Source: Posidonia oceanica
Taxonomy: Eukaryota; Streptophyta; Magnoliopsida; Alismatales; Posidoniaceae
Direction of reading: 5' to 3'
Length of the DNA stretch: 64,000 nt
Assembly (NCBI GenBank): GCA_037176725.1
Contig: JAZBRS010000054.1
Span: 12,356,001 to 12,420,000 of the forward strand
Positions 34,250-46,900 of the stretch are shown one piece after another. Made by a program: the position numbers and the translations under genes. The notes under the pieces were generated by a model, which was not told the origin of the DNA, made no database searches, and was given only the letters and a program-made list of their open reading frames with translations. The stretch's first letter is position 1; each line of letters begins with the position of its first letter.

Positions 34250-35758
34250 AAGTGGGAGTTAACCATGAAAGATAAGATGAATTTCCTAGAAAAGAACAGA
34301 ACATGGGTGCTGATTCACCTACCAGAAAGAAAGAAAGTCATACAGAACAAATGGGTGTACCGAATTAAGGAAGAACCTGATGGCTCTAAAAGATACAAGG
34401 CCAGACTGGTTGTGAAAGACTTTCAACAATTAAGAGGCATTGACTACACAAAGGTGTTCTCTCCAGTAGTCAAGATGACCACAATTAGATCGGTATTCAG
34501 TATTATTGCTACAGAAAACTTGCATCTAGAGCAGCTAGATGTGAAAACAACCTTCTTGTATGGAGACTTGGAGGAGGATATCTACATGCAACAAGCTGAA
34601 GGCTTCAAAGTTCCTGGTAAAGAAAAACTTGTATGCAACTTGCAGAAAAGTCTTTATGGTTTAAAGCAGGCTCCCAGACAATGGTACAAGAAATTTGATA
34701 GCTTCATATGTCACATTGGTTTCATAAGATGTGAAATGGACTTTTGTTGCTATTTCAAGAGTTTTGATGGCTGCTATATTAAATTGTTACTGTATGTGGA
34801 TGATATGCTTGTTGCAGAATCCAACATGAGTGAGATCAACAAGTTAAAGCAACAGATGTCAAAGGAATTTGACATGAAGGACTTAGGTGAAGCAAAGCAG
34901 ATCCTTGGAATGAGAATCATTCGAGACAGATCTGAAGAAACTCTAGTATTGTCCCTAGAGAAGTACATTGAGAAGGTGCTAAGCAGGTTTAATATCAATG
35001 ATGCAAAGCCCAGAGACACTCCCTTGAGAACCCAGTTCTAGCTGTCTAATGAGCAATCACCAAAGACATAAGAAGATCAAAAGCACATGTCCAAAATACC
35101 ATATGCTTCTACAATTGAAAGTGTTATGTATGCTATGGTGTGTACTAGACCTGACATAGCTCATGTAGTGGGAGTTGTGAGCAGATTCATGTCAGATCCA
35201 GGAAAAGAGTATTGGGAAGCTGTAAAGTGGCTCTTACGATATCTGAAAGGCTCCTCAAGTAAGGGACTCTGCTTCAGAAAGAGCGATGTGATCTTGCAGG
35301 GCTTTGGTGATGTAGATTTGGGTGGTGACTTTGACGGAAGAAAGAGCATCACAGGTTATGTCTTTACTCTAAGAGGTACAGCAGTTAGTTGGATGTCAAG
35401 ACTACGAAAAAGTGTTTCTCTCTCAACCACTGAAGCAGAATATATGGCAATATCAGAAACTGCCAAAGAGATGATTTGGTTGAAGAATTTTCTGAAGGAG
35501 TTGGGAAAGAAGCAAGACAGCAGTACACTTTTCAGTAATAGTCAGAGTGCCATTCATCTTGCAAAGAATCCAGTCTTCCATGCTAGGACCAAGCACATCC
35601 AGTTGAGATATCATCACATTCGTGGGTTGATTGAGGATAGGACCTTGACATTGAAGAAGATACTTGGTACAGAGAATCCATCAGACATGCTGACAAAGGG
35701 TGTAAGCACTCAAAAACTAAAGCTATGTATGGCCTTAGTTGGTCTACAAGATACTTGA
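34250..35758 (+). pseudogene. RT-RNase H of the nested truncated copia
   Basis: RT begins WELTMKDKMNFLEKNRTWVL and shows YKARLVVKDFQQLRGIDY, QLDVKTTFLYGDLEEDIYMQ, GLKQAPRQWYKKFD and the catalytic LLLYVDDMLVA. RNase H has RSKSITGYV-like and ITGYVFTLRG motifs, LSTTEAEYMAISETAKEMIWLKN and HARTKHIQLRYHHIRG. A stop at 35039-35041 splits RT (34094-35041 open) from RNase H (35087-35758 open). Otherwise it is well kept, suggesting a more recent insertion than its host. No gag, protease or integrase is present. Confidence 0.92.
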
Positions 35759-35845
35759 AAAAGGGAAACGCCGCACTAGAAACATCACTCACGAGAAGAG
35801 GTTACAGAAGAGCTTCAGTAGAAGATCAGTCTTCAAGTGGGAGAC

Positions 35846-36138
35846 TGTTGGGTTGTGAAGCCTGATTATACTGAACCCCAAGCTCGCTTAAGTGGGAAAT
35901 TTTTTATTAAGATTACATATGTAATTTCCTGTGTACCTTGATGCCCTAGTTCTCTACTATATAAAAGGAGCAGTCCTCTGTAACATGTATCTCAAGAGAA
36001 AGAATAGCTAGAAACCTAAGGCGGCCGTGGACGTAGGCTTTATGCCGAACCACGTAAATCCTTATTGTTTCTGTGTGTATTTGTTTTTCTCTTCCTCGCT
36101 TCTCCTCTAGATCCTGTAGGAAGATCCAATTCCTAACA
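35846..36138 (+). repeat. 3' LTR of nested truncated copia
   Basis: 293 bp from TGTTGGGTTGTGAAGCC to CCAATTCCTAACA, preceded by the polypurine tract AAGTGGGAGAC. It contains TATATAAAAGG near 35958. Confidence 0.9.
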
Positions 36139-36560
36139 TTAATACTTGAGCGGATCTTATGGATTGGACAGAACTCCATCGTCCGCCCGTGTTGCTGAAA
36201 GAGACAGAGCTTCAGAAGACCTATTGCTTGGATACTAGACTTTGATCTCGTAACGGACGTCCACATGAACGTCTGTTACAGCTGTCTATTTATATGTTTT
36301 AACCCCTTTTAGGGTATTGGGAGTTCATTATTCCATTGTTAACTTCAAGGGAGACATGATGGTTGTTCCTCTAGTTTCCTCCCTCACCCTTGTAACATCA
36401 TGAAGTATAGTGAAGCCTTCCTTTCGCCGTTGCTTGTGAACATAGTCATTTGTGATGAACTACATAAATCGCTCTTTTGTGTGTGATTGCTTGTTTTCTT
36501 CTCTTCTATTCATCTTTTGTCTCTTTGGTTGTTTTGGTTTATGGATTTTCCGCAACAAAC

Positions 36561-36573
36561 TGGTATCAGAGCC
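36561..36573 (+). other. Primer-binding site of outer copia
   Basis: TGGTATCAGAGCC, three bases after the 5' LTR end, matching initiator methionine tRNA. Confidence 0.95.
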
Positions 36574-36607
36574 TTTAGATTCGTCTACAATCTCTGATTA
36601 GGAGAAG

Positions 36608-39600
36608 ATGTCGTCACACAATGTAAAGATCAAGAAGTTCACTGAGAAGAATAGTTTCAGAGTCTGGCAAATCAAGATACGAGTTCTGTTAAAACAACAA
36701 GGGATATGGTCGCTGCTATCGAAGATGAAGCCTGTTGGGGTTGATGAAGCCGAGTTGGCTATGCAAGAGGAGAAGGTGCACTCCACGATCTTGCTCTGTC
36801 TCGTCGACAAGGTTATCATTGAAGTCGCAGATGAAAAGTTTGCAACCGGTCTGTGGTTGAAGCTAGAAAGTCTATATATGACGAAGTCTTTAACCAACAA
36901 GTTACTTCTTGTAACCATGCGACCGAACGGTGCTAACAAACACACCTATTCGTTGGTCACGGCAAAGAGATGTAAAAACGGCGAAGACTGAAGAAAAGAA
37001 AACAAAACTTGATGTCGCCACCTAGTCTATTTTGAAATCCGGAAGATGAGGAAAACCGGGAAAACATGTAAAATGATAAAAATGTAAAGGATATGACACA
37101 AGGTCATTGCGAATCAGAGATCGGGTAAGGACTCCTATTGCGCATAGGGAAAGTGTTAGGCACCCCCATGCGCCCGAGAGAGTCGGTCTTTCTGGACTAT
37201 TCCGCTCATTTGTGGCTAAATGTTGGCAATGATGCCATTTACTGTAAGCTCAAGGGCGATTATACCATGCCAAGTAAATCATGCTAAATGCCTTGTAAAA
37301 AAATATGCCAAATGCCTTTGAAAACATGCTAAAAATGTATGCTTAATGCCATGATGTATGAGGGAAAACAAAGCATGCATCCTATGTACTCAGCGGCGCT
37401 GACAGCATCTTGGAAAGAGGGATCTCAATCCACAAGAACCTCAGGCAGTATGCATCATTGCTCTAGTGCAATGCAGGCGGAAAAACGAAACGTCAGATAA
37501 AAACCACGCGAATGCAAGGATGTGGCATGCAAGGGGAATCAAATTATGTCTTGAAAACAACGTGATGTATGCTTTTGAAAACGTGCCAAATAGCAAAAAT
37601 GGAAATCTTCAAGTCACTGTAGACATGCAAATCAGACTGGGAAATCAAAACATAAACATACATGCTTAGAATCAAGATTGAAAAGCTAAAAACAAAAATT
37701 TAGCTTACAGGAACCGTTGGACGCTGGAATGTACAACATCCAACGTTAGACGCTAGGAATGCTGCGTCTAACATATAAAGTCCAGATATGTCATTACAGC
37801 TTTATTGAACTCACTGTCGTCTTAATTAATTCATGGAAATTAGGAAATTCAATTGAAATATGATATAAAATCATGACATACATTTCACCATCAATTTACA
37901 AATTTATTCAAACATTCTCAAAGATAAGAAAACAATCGGCGATGTGAAACAATACGTTTTCAATTTAGATGCTTTTATAAATGATACATGATTGGGATAA
38001 AGTAAAAATTGATTATAAGTGGCACAGGCAAACCAACAGAGGTTGTATAAAACATTTTTGGAAAAAAAAAATGTGCAGAAATGAAAGCCAGGGCGTTGGC
38101 CGCTGGCCATGGTAGCGGCCAACATTAGACGCGCCAAACTCAGCGGCCAACGTTGGACGCGCCATATTCAGTGGCTTACACTCTGAAAACTGGTTTCAAT
38201 CCAAAACTCAGAGAATAAAGCATATTTTTAATTTAAATGCTGTTATAAAGAAACATGATAGGGATAAATCAAGATAGACTGTGCATGACATGGATAAATC
38301 ATTATAAAGTGTATAAAACATTCTGTAAACACAAAAACTGCAAAAATGAGCATCAGGACGTTGGACGTGCCAGAATCAGCGGCTAACGCACTGATAGAGC
38401 GCTCAATCTGTAATCTATTCAAATCGAATTGAAACGAAACAAAAAGCATTCATCCAGTAAGAGTAGACATTCACAAACATAAACATGCAATCATTATGAA
38501 AAATGGATGAATAAATCGTCCTCCCCACCTCCACTTGCCTCTCGCCGGAATCCAGTGAGTTCTCCAACCATTTGAGGACTAGGGAGCTCACGGAGCTCAG
38601 CTACGGCTCGTTGTGGAGGTTCGGGGAGGTCTTGAGGCTATGGCATGAAACAGACTTGGTGGGTTTCTATCCCGGCCGTGCTCATTGGCCAATGGCCTCG
38701 CACGGCCAATGAACCCATCACCGGAGGAAAGAAATGACAATCAAAACAGGATATAACTTGAGTAAATCAAGATGACATGCATTCAAACATACATTCACAA
38801 TATGAGGATTGAAATTCTATGCTAAAGGAGAAGGACACTTACCTGTTTGATGCTTGGTGTGGCTTCCCTTCGTCGGCGGTTCTCCTCAGATTTGGACAGG
38901 AGTGACAGTGGTTGTGATGGCTGGATTGATTTGGTTGTGTCATGGGAAGGCTCGTGAGTGGTCTGGGAAAACTCAAGGTGGCCGGAGGTGAGGGAATTGA
39001 GCTGGAATTCTTTGGTCTCTCTCACAGAAAATGGGTGCCGGCCTTTTGCAAGGAGCTAAAAAATGTTTTTGTATGGTGCATGGGTTGTAACGTGGGAAGA
39101 TGAAATGAAAGGTCTCGGACATGGCCAGAAATGAGTTTAGGACAGAGGACACAAGAGGATTTGCACTTGGGAGTCGTTTGAAATTCCAAAAACAATATCT
39201 GTCAGTCCTGGTGCGTTGTACGCTTATCTGAGCGGCGTCCAATGTAGGACGCGTCATATCCAGCGGCCAACGTCGGCTGTACTAGATTTAGCGTCCTACA
39301 CCCAAAACAACTGAAATGTGTTGGACACTGGATTCCCTACGTCTTACGTAAGACGCGGGCACATCCAGCGTCCAACGACCTAGAGATTACTTTTGGATAT
39401 TTTTTGGTGTTTTTGGTTGGATTTTTTATTGTACTTGGGCTTGGACTTGGGTTTAGGCTTGGTTTAGGACAAGGCTTAGGTTTAGACTTGGTTTGGGATT
39501 AGTTTTGGGTTTAGGTTTGGTTTGGGATTGGTGAATAGGTGGGAGGGCCGCCACGACCAAGCATATTCCTAGGAGAAAACCGTCGACGAATGACTACAAA

Positions 39601-40090
39601 ATTGGAGTGTCTACACTTCTAAAGCAACGTCTGTTTGCCCTCTGTATGAAAGAAGGTACGTCTGTGAAAGACCATCTGGATCGGTTAAATACATTGCCAA
39701 TGAAATTGAGAAACATCGACATCAAGATAGAGGATGAAGATGCTGCTCTACTTCTGTTAGTTTCTCTTTCTCCGTCCTATGAGAATTTTGTTCAATTCGT
39801 CATTGTCGAAAAGGATATTGTTTCTCTGGAAGAGGTCCAATCTAGTTTACATACAAGAGAACTTCGTCAGATGGCATCGGGTAGTGGTGTCGGAAATTCT
39901 GGTTCAGGACTTGTAGCAATAAGTTTTGACAAGGGTCGTGGATGTTCTGAGAAGAACGACAAGAAAGGCAAAAGAAGGTCGAAGGCTAAGGCTAGACATC
40001 CGAATCCAAGGGACATATGCAACTACTATAAGGAACCAGGTCACTGAAAGGTTAATTGTCCCAAGAGGAAGTCAAAGGTCCCACTTGCTG
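36608..40090 (+). pseudogene. gag of outer copia, split by a solo LTR
   Basis: The first part, 36608-36909, starts MSSHNVKIKKFTEKN and includes FRVWQIKIRVLLKQQG and LWLKLESLYM. After the insertion the frame resumes at 39616 with the expected LKQRLFALCMKEGTSVKDHL and continues to a CCHC zinc knuckle (CNYCKEPGH, then a TGA where Trp is expected, at 40045-40047, then KVNCPK). One stop and the 2.7-kb insertion destroy it. Confidence 0.9.
36910..39615 (-). mobile_element. Solo LTR (2.7 kb) in gag, probable Tat/Ogre type
   Basis: A perfect 5-bp target duplication CTTCT (36905-36909 and 39616-39620) restores the gag reading frame when removed. On the minus strand it starts TGTAGACACTCCAATTTTG and ends GGTTACA. 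It holds no pol domains. Its interior shares words and order with 27554-30444: GTCGCCACCTAGTCTATT, GTGTTAGGCACCC, TCGGTCTTTCT, CTCAGC(A/G)GCGCTG, and GTTGGACGC/GCGTCTAAC palindromes at ~37713-37770, 38095-38165 and 39215-39385. A solo LTR is the simplest reading; the lineage is inferred. Confidence 0.8.
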
Positions 40091-40149
40091 TTGTGGCACA
40101 GGATGATTCTTCATCTGAGCCAGACATTGCCTTTATTATTTCTGATGTT

Positions 40150-42796
40150 CAGTATCCAACTAATAGTTGGGTATTGAATTCTGGTGCTTCACATCACATG
40201 TGCCCAAACAGGGAATGGTTTTCAACCTATGAGAAAGTTGACGGTGGAAATGTTTCTATGGCCAATAATGTCGTTTGTAGATCAGTTGGTAGTGATATCA
40301 TTCATATCAGAACACTTGACGATGTGGTGAGAACATTAACTAATGTATGACACGTTTTAGAGCTGGATAAGAATTTAATATCCCTGATGGCATTGGATGA
40401 CAAGGGATATAAATACAATGGTGGAGGTGGAGTAATTCAGGTGACAAAAGAAGCTTTAGTAGTAATGAAGGATATCAAGAAAGGTCCCTTATATATCCTT
40501 CAAGGTTCAACTGTAACAAGTTCTGCGGCAACAATATCTCCTTCAGAGCAATCAAAATCAGACCAGACCAAGTTGTGGCACATGCGGCTTGCGCATCTGA
40601 GTGAGAAGGGGATGTCAATTCTGAGCAAGCAAGGTCTTCTGGGAGGTCACGAGGTAGTAGACCTTGAATTCTATTAGTACTGTGTTTTCGGCAAGCAACG
40701 TCGAGTTCAGTTCTGTAAGGCAGTGCATTCAAAAAAGGCAACACTTGATTAGATCCACGCCGATTGTTGGGATCCCTCTTGTGTTCCATCTCTAGGAGGT
40801 TCAAGGCACTTTCTTTATGTGATAGATGATTACTCAATGATGACTTAGGTATTCATGATGAAACACAAGAGTGCGGCATTCAAAGTCTTCAAGGAATGGA
40901 AGGCACCTAAAAGAAGATCAAGCGCCTTCAAACTGATAACGGTCTGGAGTTTTGTTCAAAAGAGTTCAATGAGCTCTGCAAGGATGTGGGCATTGCTAGG
41001 CACCGTACAGTCAGAGACACGCCACAACAGAATGGTGTAGTAGAACAGATGAACAGAACACTGTTAGACAAAGCTCGATGCATGATCTCTAATTCTAGAT
41101 TGAAGAAACCTTTCTAGGCAGAGATTGTTAACACGGCATGCTATTTGGTGAATCGCAGCCCAACAAGCGCCATCGACAATAAAACTCCCTTCAAGGTATG
41201 GTCTGGAAAACATGCTCTTTATTCTAATCTTAGAATATTCGATTGACCTATTTATTACCATATTAGTAAGGGTAAATAAGAGCCAATGGCAAAGAAGGAT
41301 TTGTTTATGGGCTATGGTGTTGGGGTAAAAGAATATAGAATTTGGTCTCCTTCTGAATGTAAAGTTATTCTTAGTAGAAGTGTAACTTTTAATGAAAACT
41401 CTATGCTTCACCCGAGTGTGGAGTCACCTGTTTCAGGAAGCAGTGACGACATTATTAAACAGGTGGAGTTTGAAATAACTCCTAATCAGAAAGATGATGA
41501 AGATTCACCACACAGTCACAAACTGGAGACCAATACAAAATATGAAGAGCATCAACAAGAAGAACGGTCGTATAGTATTGCAACTGATTGACCTTGGAGA
41601 CAAATCAACGCTCCAAAGAAATATGGCTTTGAGAGCATGATGGTTTGTGTTCTTCGAGCAACAAAAGAAATGGAGTCTATGAAGCCCTCTACCTATCAAG
41701 AAGCTATCAGAAGTACAAAATCTGCTCAGTAGATTGGTGCAATGGGTGAGGAGATGGAATCTCTTCACAAGAATCAGACATGGGAACTAGTCAAAGTACC
41801 AAAGGAGAGAAGAATTGTTGGCTGCAAGTGTGTCTTCATGAAGAAGGTTGGAATCCAAGGGGTTGAAGGGACAAGATACAAGGCACGGCTAGTTGCAAAG
41901 GGCTACAGTCAGAAAGAAGGAGTTGACTACAACGAGATTTTCTCACCAGTTGTCAGACATACGACTATCCAAGTGTTGCTTGCATTAGTAGCACATTAGA
42001 ATTTGGAGTTGAAGCAGTTAGACGTGAAGGCAACTTTTCTACATGGAGAGCTAAAAGAAGATAACTTGATGAGTCAACTAGAGGGGTTCAAGCAATCTCC
42101 AAGGCAGTGGTACAAGAGGTTTGACAATTTCATGACTTAGAATGGCTATAATAGAAGTTTGTATGATTGTTGTGTGTATTACAACAGGTTGAATGATGGT
42201 TCATACATCTATGTGCAACTTTATGTAGATGATATGCTCATCACCACACGAGACAAAGCAGAGATTCAGAAGTTGAAGAAACTCCTCAGTTCAGAATTTA
42301 TGAAAGATCTCGACGCAACAAAGAAAATTTTGGGAATGGAGATTTATAGGGACAGAAATCAAAAGAAATTTTTCTTGTCACAGAAGAGCTACATTCAGAA
42401 AGTTTTATCAAAGTTTAGTATGGCTACTACGAAACCCTTGAATACTCTATCTGTCGCAAACTTACGCTTTTTTGCACCTCAATCAGAAGCTGAAGAGGAG
42501 TACATGTCTCGTGTTCCCTATGCTTGCGCAGTTGGGAGTTTGACGTATGCGATAGTGTGCACTTGGCCTGATATTGCACACACTGTTAGTGTTGTCAATA
42601 GGTTTATGAGTAAACCTGAGAAAGAACAATGGCAGGCTGTATAATGCATATTCCGGTATCAGAAAGGAACATCTGATATAGGTCTCATCTATGAAAATGA
42701 TGCAGATTGCTTGGTTGTAGGTTATTCTGATTCAAATTACGCTGCAGATGTAGATGGTAGAAGATCACTGACTGGTTACGTTTTCATAGTGGGTAG
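40150..42796 (+). pseudogene. Protease-integrase-RT of outer copia
   Basis: Protease lies at about 40165-40205 (WVLNSGASHHMC; the usual LDSGA has Asn for Asp). The integrase zinc-binding region WHMRLAHLSEKGM is near 40577, and the core (VIDDYSMMT, RDTPQQNGVVEQMNRTL) runs about 40750-41080. RT starts at 41742 ([38 protein letters not shown], then LYVDDMLIT at ~42220), and RNase H starts ~42715 (GYSDSNYAADVDGRRSLTGY). The RNase H is cut at 42796 by the SIRE-type element and resumes at 53083. Many stops: several lie where Trp is expected (about 40848 and 41116). Confidence 0.9.
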
Positions 42797-43902
42797 TGTT
42801 GGAAAATACTTCAAATATATATTGTGTTTTGATGAAATATGTGATATAATACTATATGCTTAACATGGTTATTTAAGATTGATATAGCATGTTTTACCAT
42901 GATACTCCAAGCATCAATGAAGACTGAAATATAGGCTGAAGAACAGAAAAGCAGTGTATGTTCAATCTGAGTATAAATGTTGTAAATTTATTTATGATTG
43001 ATTGTAAAAGTTTGTAAGGCTGTCAAAAGGTCTTATGAGATAGATAGATTGTATAGAAATTAGGTATATAAGATATCTGAATAAATTGTGCTTCAAAGAC
43101 CATAAACGGCACACCGTTTTAGAACGGCGTTCCGTTCTGGGATTGGGCTCAATAGTAATGGGCCGGATAGAGCTGAAACAAAGAAAAGAAGAACCGTGCC
43201 AAAACGGCACCCCGTTGAAGAGAAACTCAAAACGGCACTCTGGTCCAGAACAGCGCTCTGTTTTGGTCGTGAGTTGGAAAAGCTGTATAATCAAATGGCA
43301 TTCCGTTGAATTTCGGCGCTCCGTTCAACTAGCCGTTTTAGAACGTTGGAGAAAATTTTCTAGTCGTTAGAGACACATTTGGGTTGGGTTTTTTCCTATA
43401 AAAAGGACCCCCTATTGGACCTCTAAGGACAGACCTTGATACTACACACATACTTAACTTCATAGAAGTGCAAAGAGCTACATTTCCATCTTCAAGAGCT
43501 ACTACGTCAAACCTCCGCTTCAGAGCTTGGTAAAAAGAGAGTGCGTTCTGTAATCTTACATTACAAGCAAGGATTGTCTTCTCCGGATTGGAGAATGGGC
43601 AACGGGACGTTGCAAGGTTTTGCTGAAGGAAACATTCAACAAACAAGTAAGTAATCTTTTGGTTTAAAGATTAAAGAAACCTCAAGGTGATCTTGAGAGA
43701 GTGGACTATGTCGGGATTTGGCCGAACCACTATAAATTGTTGTATTGATTATTCATTATCTCTCTTCTTCTTTCTGTGTATACATTTTCCTTTATAGATC
43801 AAATTAAGATAAATTTTGATAAGATTTAAAATTAATAAATCAAAACCTCTTATACGTATAATCTCTATTCACTCCCCTCTAGAGAAGCCATTTGATCCAA
43901 CA
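42797..43902 (+). repeat. 5' LTR of SIRE-type element
   Basis: 1106 bp. TATAAAAAGG lies at 43397-43406, with AACGGC...CCGTT short palindromes upstream of it (about 43107-43340). It lacks a 19-bp stretch present in the 3' LTR near 52660, at a site flanked by AGCT repeats. Confidence 0.95.
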
Positions 43903-43904
43903 AT

Positions 43905-43919
43905 TGGTATCAGAGTGGG
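43905..43919 (+). other. Primer-binding site of SIRE-type element
   Basis: TGGTATCAGAGTGGG two bases after the 5' LTR, pairing with initiator methionine tRNA. Confidence 0.93.
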
Positions 43920-43956
43920 TTATCTAGATTAAGATTTAAATTCATCTCTAGATAAA

Positions 43957-46900
43957 ATGGCTTATGTTAATAACAACATAGCAGATGGTCAAAGCATTAA
44001 CAGGCCATCCATCTTTGATGGCCTTAACTACAACTATTGGAAAGTTAAAATGGTTATTTACTTAAAATCAATTAATTTTGAACTTTGGGATAGTATTATA
44101 AATGGCTACACAATTTACAATACATCTTACAAAGATTGGAGTGAAAAATAAAAGAAAATAGCACAACTAGATGCAAAGGGACTCAACATATTAGTCTGTG
44201 CTGTTAATCAAGAACAATTTAATAGGATATCTAATTGCAAAACTTCACATGAAGCTTGGCATAATCTAGAAGTCACTCATGAAGGAACCAACCAAGTAAA
44301 AGGAACTAAAATAAATATGTTAGTACATAAATATGAATTATTTAAAATGAAACCTAATGAACTCATTAGTGAAATGTTTACTAGATTTAATGAAATCACT
44401 AATCCATTACAATCACTAAGAAAATGATACTCTCAAAGTGACCTAGTAAGAAAAATTCTGAGATCTTTAACTCAAGGATGAGAAAAGAAAACAACGGTTA
44501 TTGAGGAAGCAAAAGATTTATCAAACTACTCATTAGAGGAACTTATGGGAGATTTGATTTCCTATGAAGTTCAAATAAAAGATAAAGAAACTTAAAAATG
44601 AATAAATAGAAAAAATATAGCCTTAAACATAACTACTGATTCTAAAGAAACAGAGGAACATGAAGATATTGCTCTCTTAACTAGAAGATTTAAAAAAATC
44701 ATTAAAAATGGAAAATATAAAAGAAATGGAAAATTTCCTGAAAAATCAAATAACAAATATGAAACTCTACTTTGCTACAAATGCAACAAATCGGGACATA
44801 TAAAAAGAGATTGTCCATTATTAAAAATGAAAACCTTCAAAATGGATAATAACAACTACAAAAAATCCAAGAAAAATGCACTACAGGCTACATGGGAAGA
44901 TAGTGATTCTTCTTCTCATCAAGAATCTCCTTCAGAGAATGAAACGGTTCACATGTGTTTTATGGCACAAGGTGATTGTAATATCCTGATTTTCCATAAT
45001 ATAATTGAGTTAATTATTTTGGAAAATCTTTCCCTATTGTTGTTACTGTTGTTTGTGGTGTGTTGGGGTTGTGTGTCTTTGGTGGTTTGGTTTCTGACTT
45101 CTCGGTGTTGTTTGGTGTGGTCATGAAGAAGTGAGGGCTTTGTTGAAGGAAGTTGGGGGCATGTGTGTGGTTTGTGGTAGAAAATGGGTTAGAGTGTAAT
45201 TTGCCCATTTTCCCACCGCACGTGCCCATTTCCTTCTTCCCTCTTTCTTCTTCCTTCCTTCCGTTTTCTCCACCCGACAGCCGATTGCAGCCTAAGCGAT
45301 CGCCGGCGGCTGGAGGAGATCGAGGAGGTGCGGCCAATGCTGGAGGAGCGCGGAGGTGAGCCGGTGTGAGGAGGGGTGGTGTTCGTCGGCCGGAGGGGGG
45401 CTGTGTTCGTCGACCGGTCGAGGTTTGGGGGCGGAGTGTTCACCGATGGTTGGTACGCGTCTCCCCTTAGGTTTTCTTTCCAATTCTTGCCTAGAATGCT
45501 TAGAATGCATGTGATCTAGCTATGCCATGAATATTGTAGAATTTCGTTTGGTTTTGAATGATTTTTGGATTGGTTGTGGTTTGAATGGAAATAGGTTTTA
45601 TTTGACCTCTTGAGCTTTGTGAATTTATATCTTGATGTATGATGCATGGATTGGTTTGATTTTATGCTCATGTGTAGAGCACTCGTGATGCTTTGATTCT
45701 AGTATTTACTTGTGATTTATGGGTTTTTGTAGTGAGATTGGTTGGAGTTCTCATTTGGGCGATTTGTTTTGGGTTTCGTTTTTGGTTTTCTGAGATCGCC
45801 CAGATCGGTATGACCTTTATTTTCGGTATGCCGTTTTCGGTAGAAATCGATATGACCCGCCATTTTTGGTGTCCCGTTTTGTTGTCAGTTTAGGCCAGAT
45901 TCTGATTTCAGTGTGCCGAAATCGATCAGTCTGCCGATTTCTGTGTGGATCGGTTCGACCGATGGGTTTGGTTCCACCGAATTAGTGATTTTCGGTCTAC
46001 CGGTGGCATTTTCGGTGTGCCGTTTTTGGTCTGAACCCGGGCTCGACGCCCAGAACGGTCAACCGACTGATTTAGTTCTCCCGAATTAGGAATTTTCGGT
46101 CGACCGGTGGCTGATTTTCGGTGTGCCGTTTTTGGGGTAAAATGGTTTCTAAAGAAGAGAGATTGGGGTTTTTGAGGTATTTGGTTTTATTGTGTTTTGG
46201 CATGGTTTTGTGGATCATGAGGAAAGGTCTTGAAAGGATTTCTAAATGACTTTAGAAAAGAAATGCATGTTTGCGAAAAGAGTTTGGAAAAGGTTTCCGT
46301 AGTTTTGAGGACCAAGAGACCGAAGTTTCTGACTGGCGATTAGAGGTGTTTGAGCACACTCTCTATGGTCCAAGAGTCAGGTAGCCTAGGGTGAGGTTAG
46401 CAGTACAGTAGGCCCCGTTGAAACAGACGGTCTACCCTCTGTGCCGGTGCTGGCTGGGACTAGTTTTGGAGTCCCCAAACTCTCGGGCACCAAAGGGACG
46501 CCTGAGTGCGTAACCCCGTGTTGTTATGAGGTTGATCATGAAAATGATCATGCTATAAATTGAGGGTTGAGTTCCCGAGGCGGATTGTTCTCCCACACGG
46601 GGTAGTCTTCCGTGGCATTGCAGCCAAGAGATGCGTGTGTCATCTGCAACTGCTTGTGGCTAGTGTCGTTCACCTGTGGCCAGGGTGTTCGATGATATTT
46701 GGAATCGATGTGTGTGTGAATGTGGATTTGAGATGAATTGTGATGTATTTGAGATTGCATGTTTTAGAAAATGTGGATAGCTTTATAAAAGTATGTGATT
46801 TGATATTAATGAATGGTACGCTTTTAACTAGCATAGACTGCTGTAAATTATGATGTTTATTGCTTTAGTAATTATTTCTGCTGCCGTTTGCCATAGTTTT

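Larger units (their letters stand above)
34223..36138 (+). mobile_element. Truncated copia nested in the 5' LTR
   Basis: Flanked by TTAGT (34218-34222) and TTAAT (36139-36143), a 5-bp duplication with one mismatch. It starts with ~25 bases of its own LTR (TGTTGGGTTGTAAAG), then jumps straight into RT coding sequence, and ends with a full 3' LTR. Most of the 5' LTR, gag, protease and integrase are therefore deleted, although the target duplication survives. Confidence 0.85.
34092..36557 (+). repeat. 5' LTR of outer copia, interrupted
   Basis: About 545 bp of LTR sequence once the 34223-36138 insertion and its duplication are removed. It matches the 3' LTR at 53528-54147 in order, for example CTTGAAT...AAGTTGTTTGG, GAATGCAT, TACTTGAGC and TTTTAACCC, and ends CCGCAACA. 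Confidence 0.9.

Noticed and set aside
45014..45510. Pro-rich minus-strand frames
   Set aside because: They fall inside the 44977-47149 solo LTR leader-like region; no domain.
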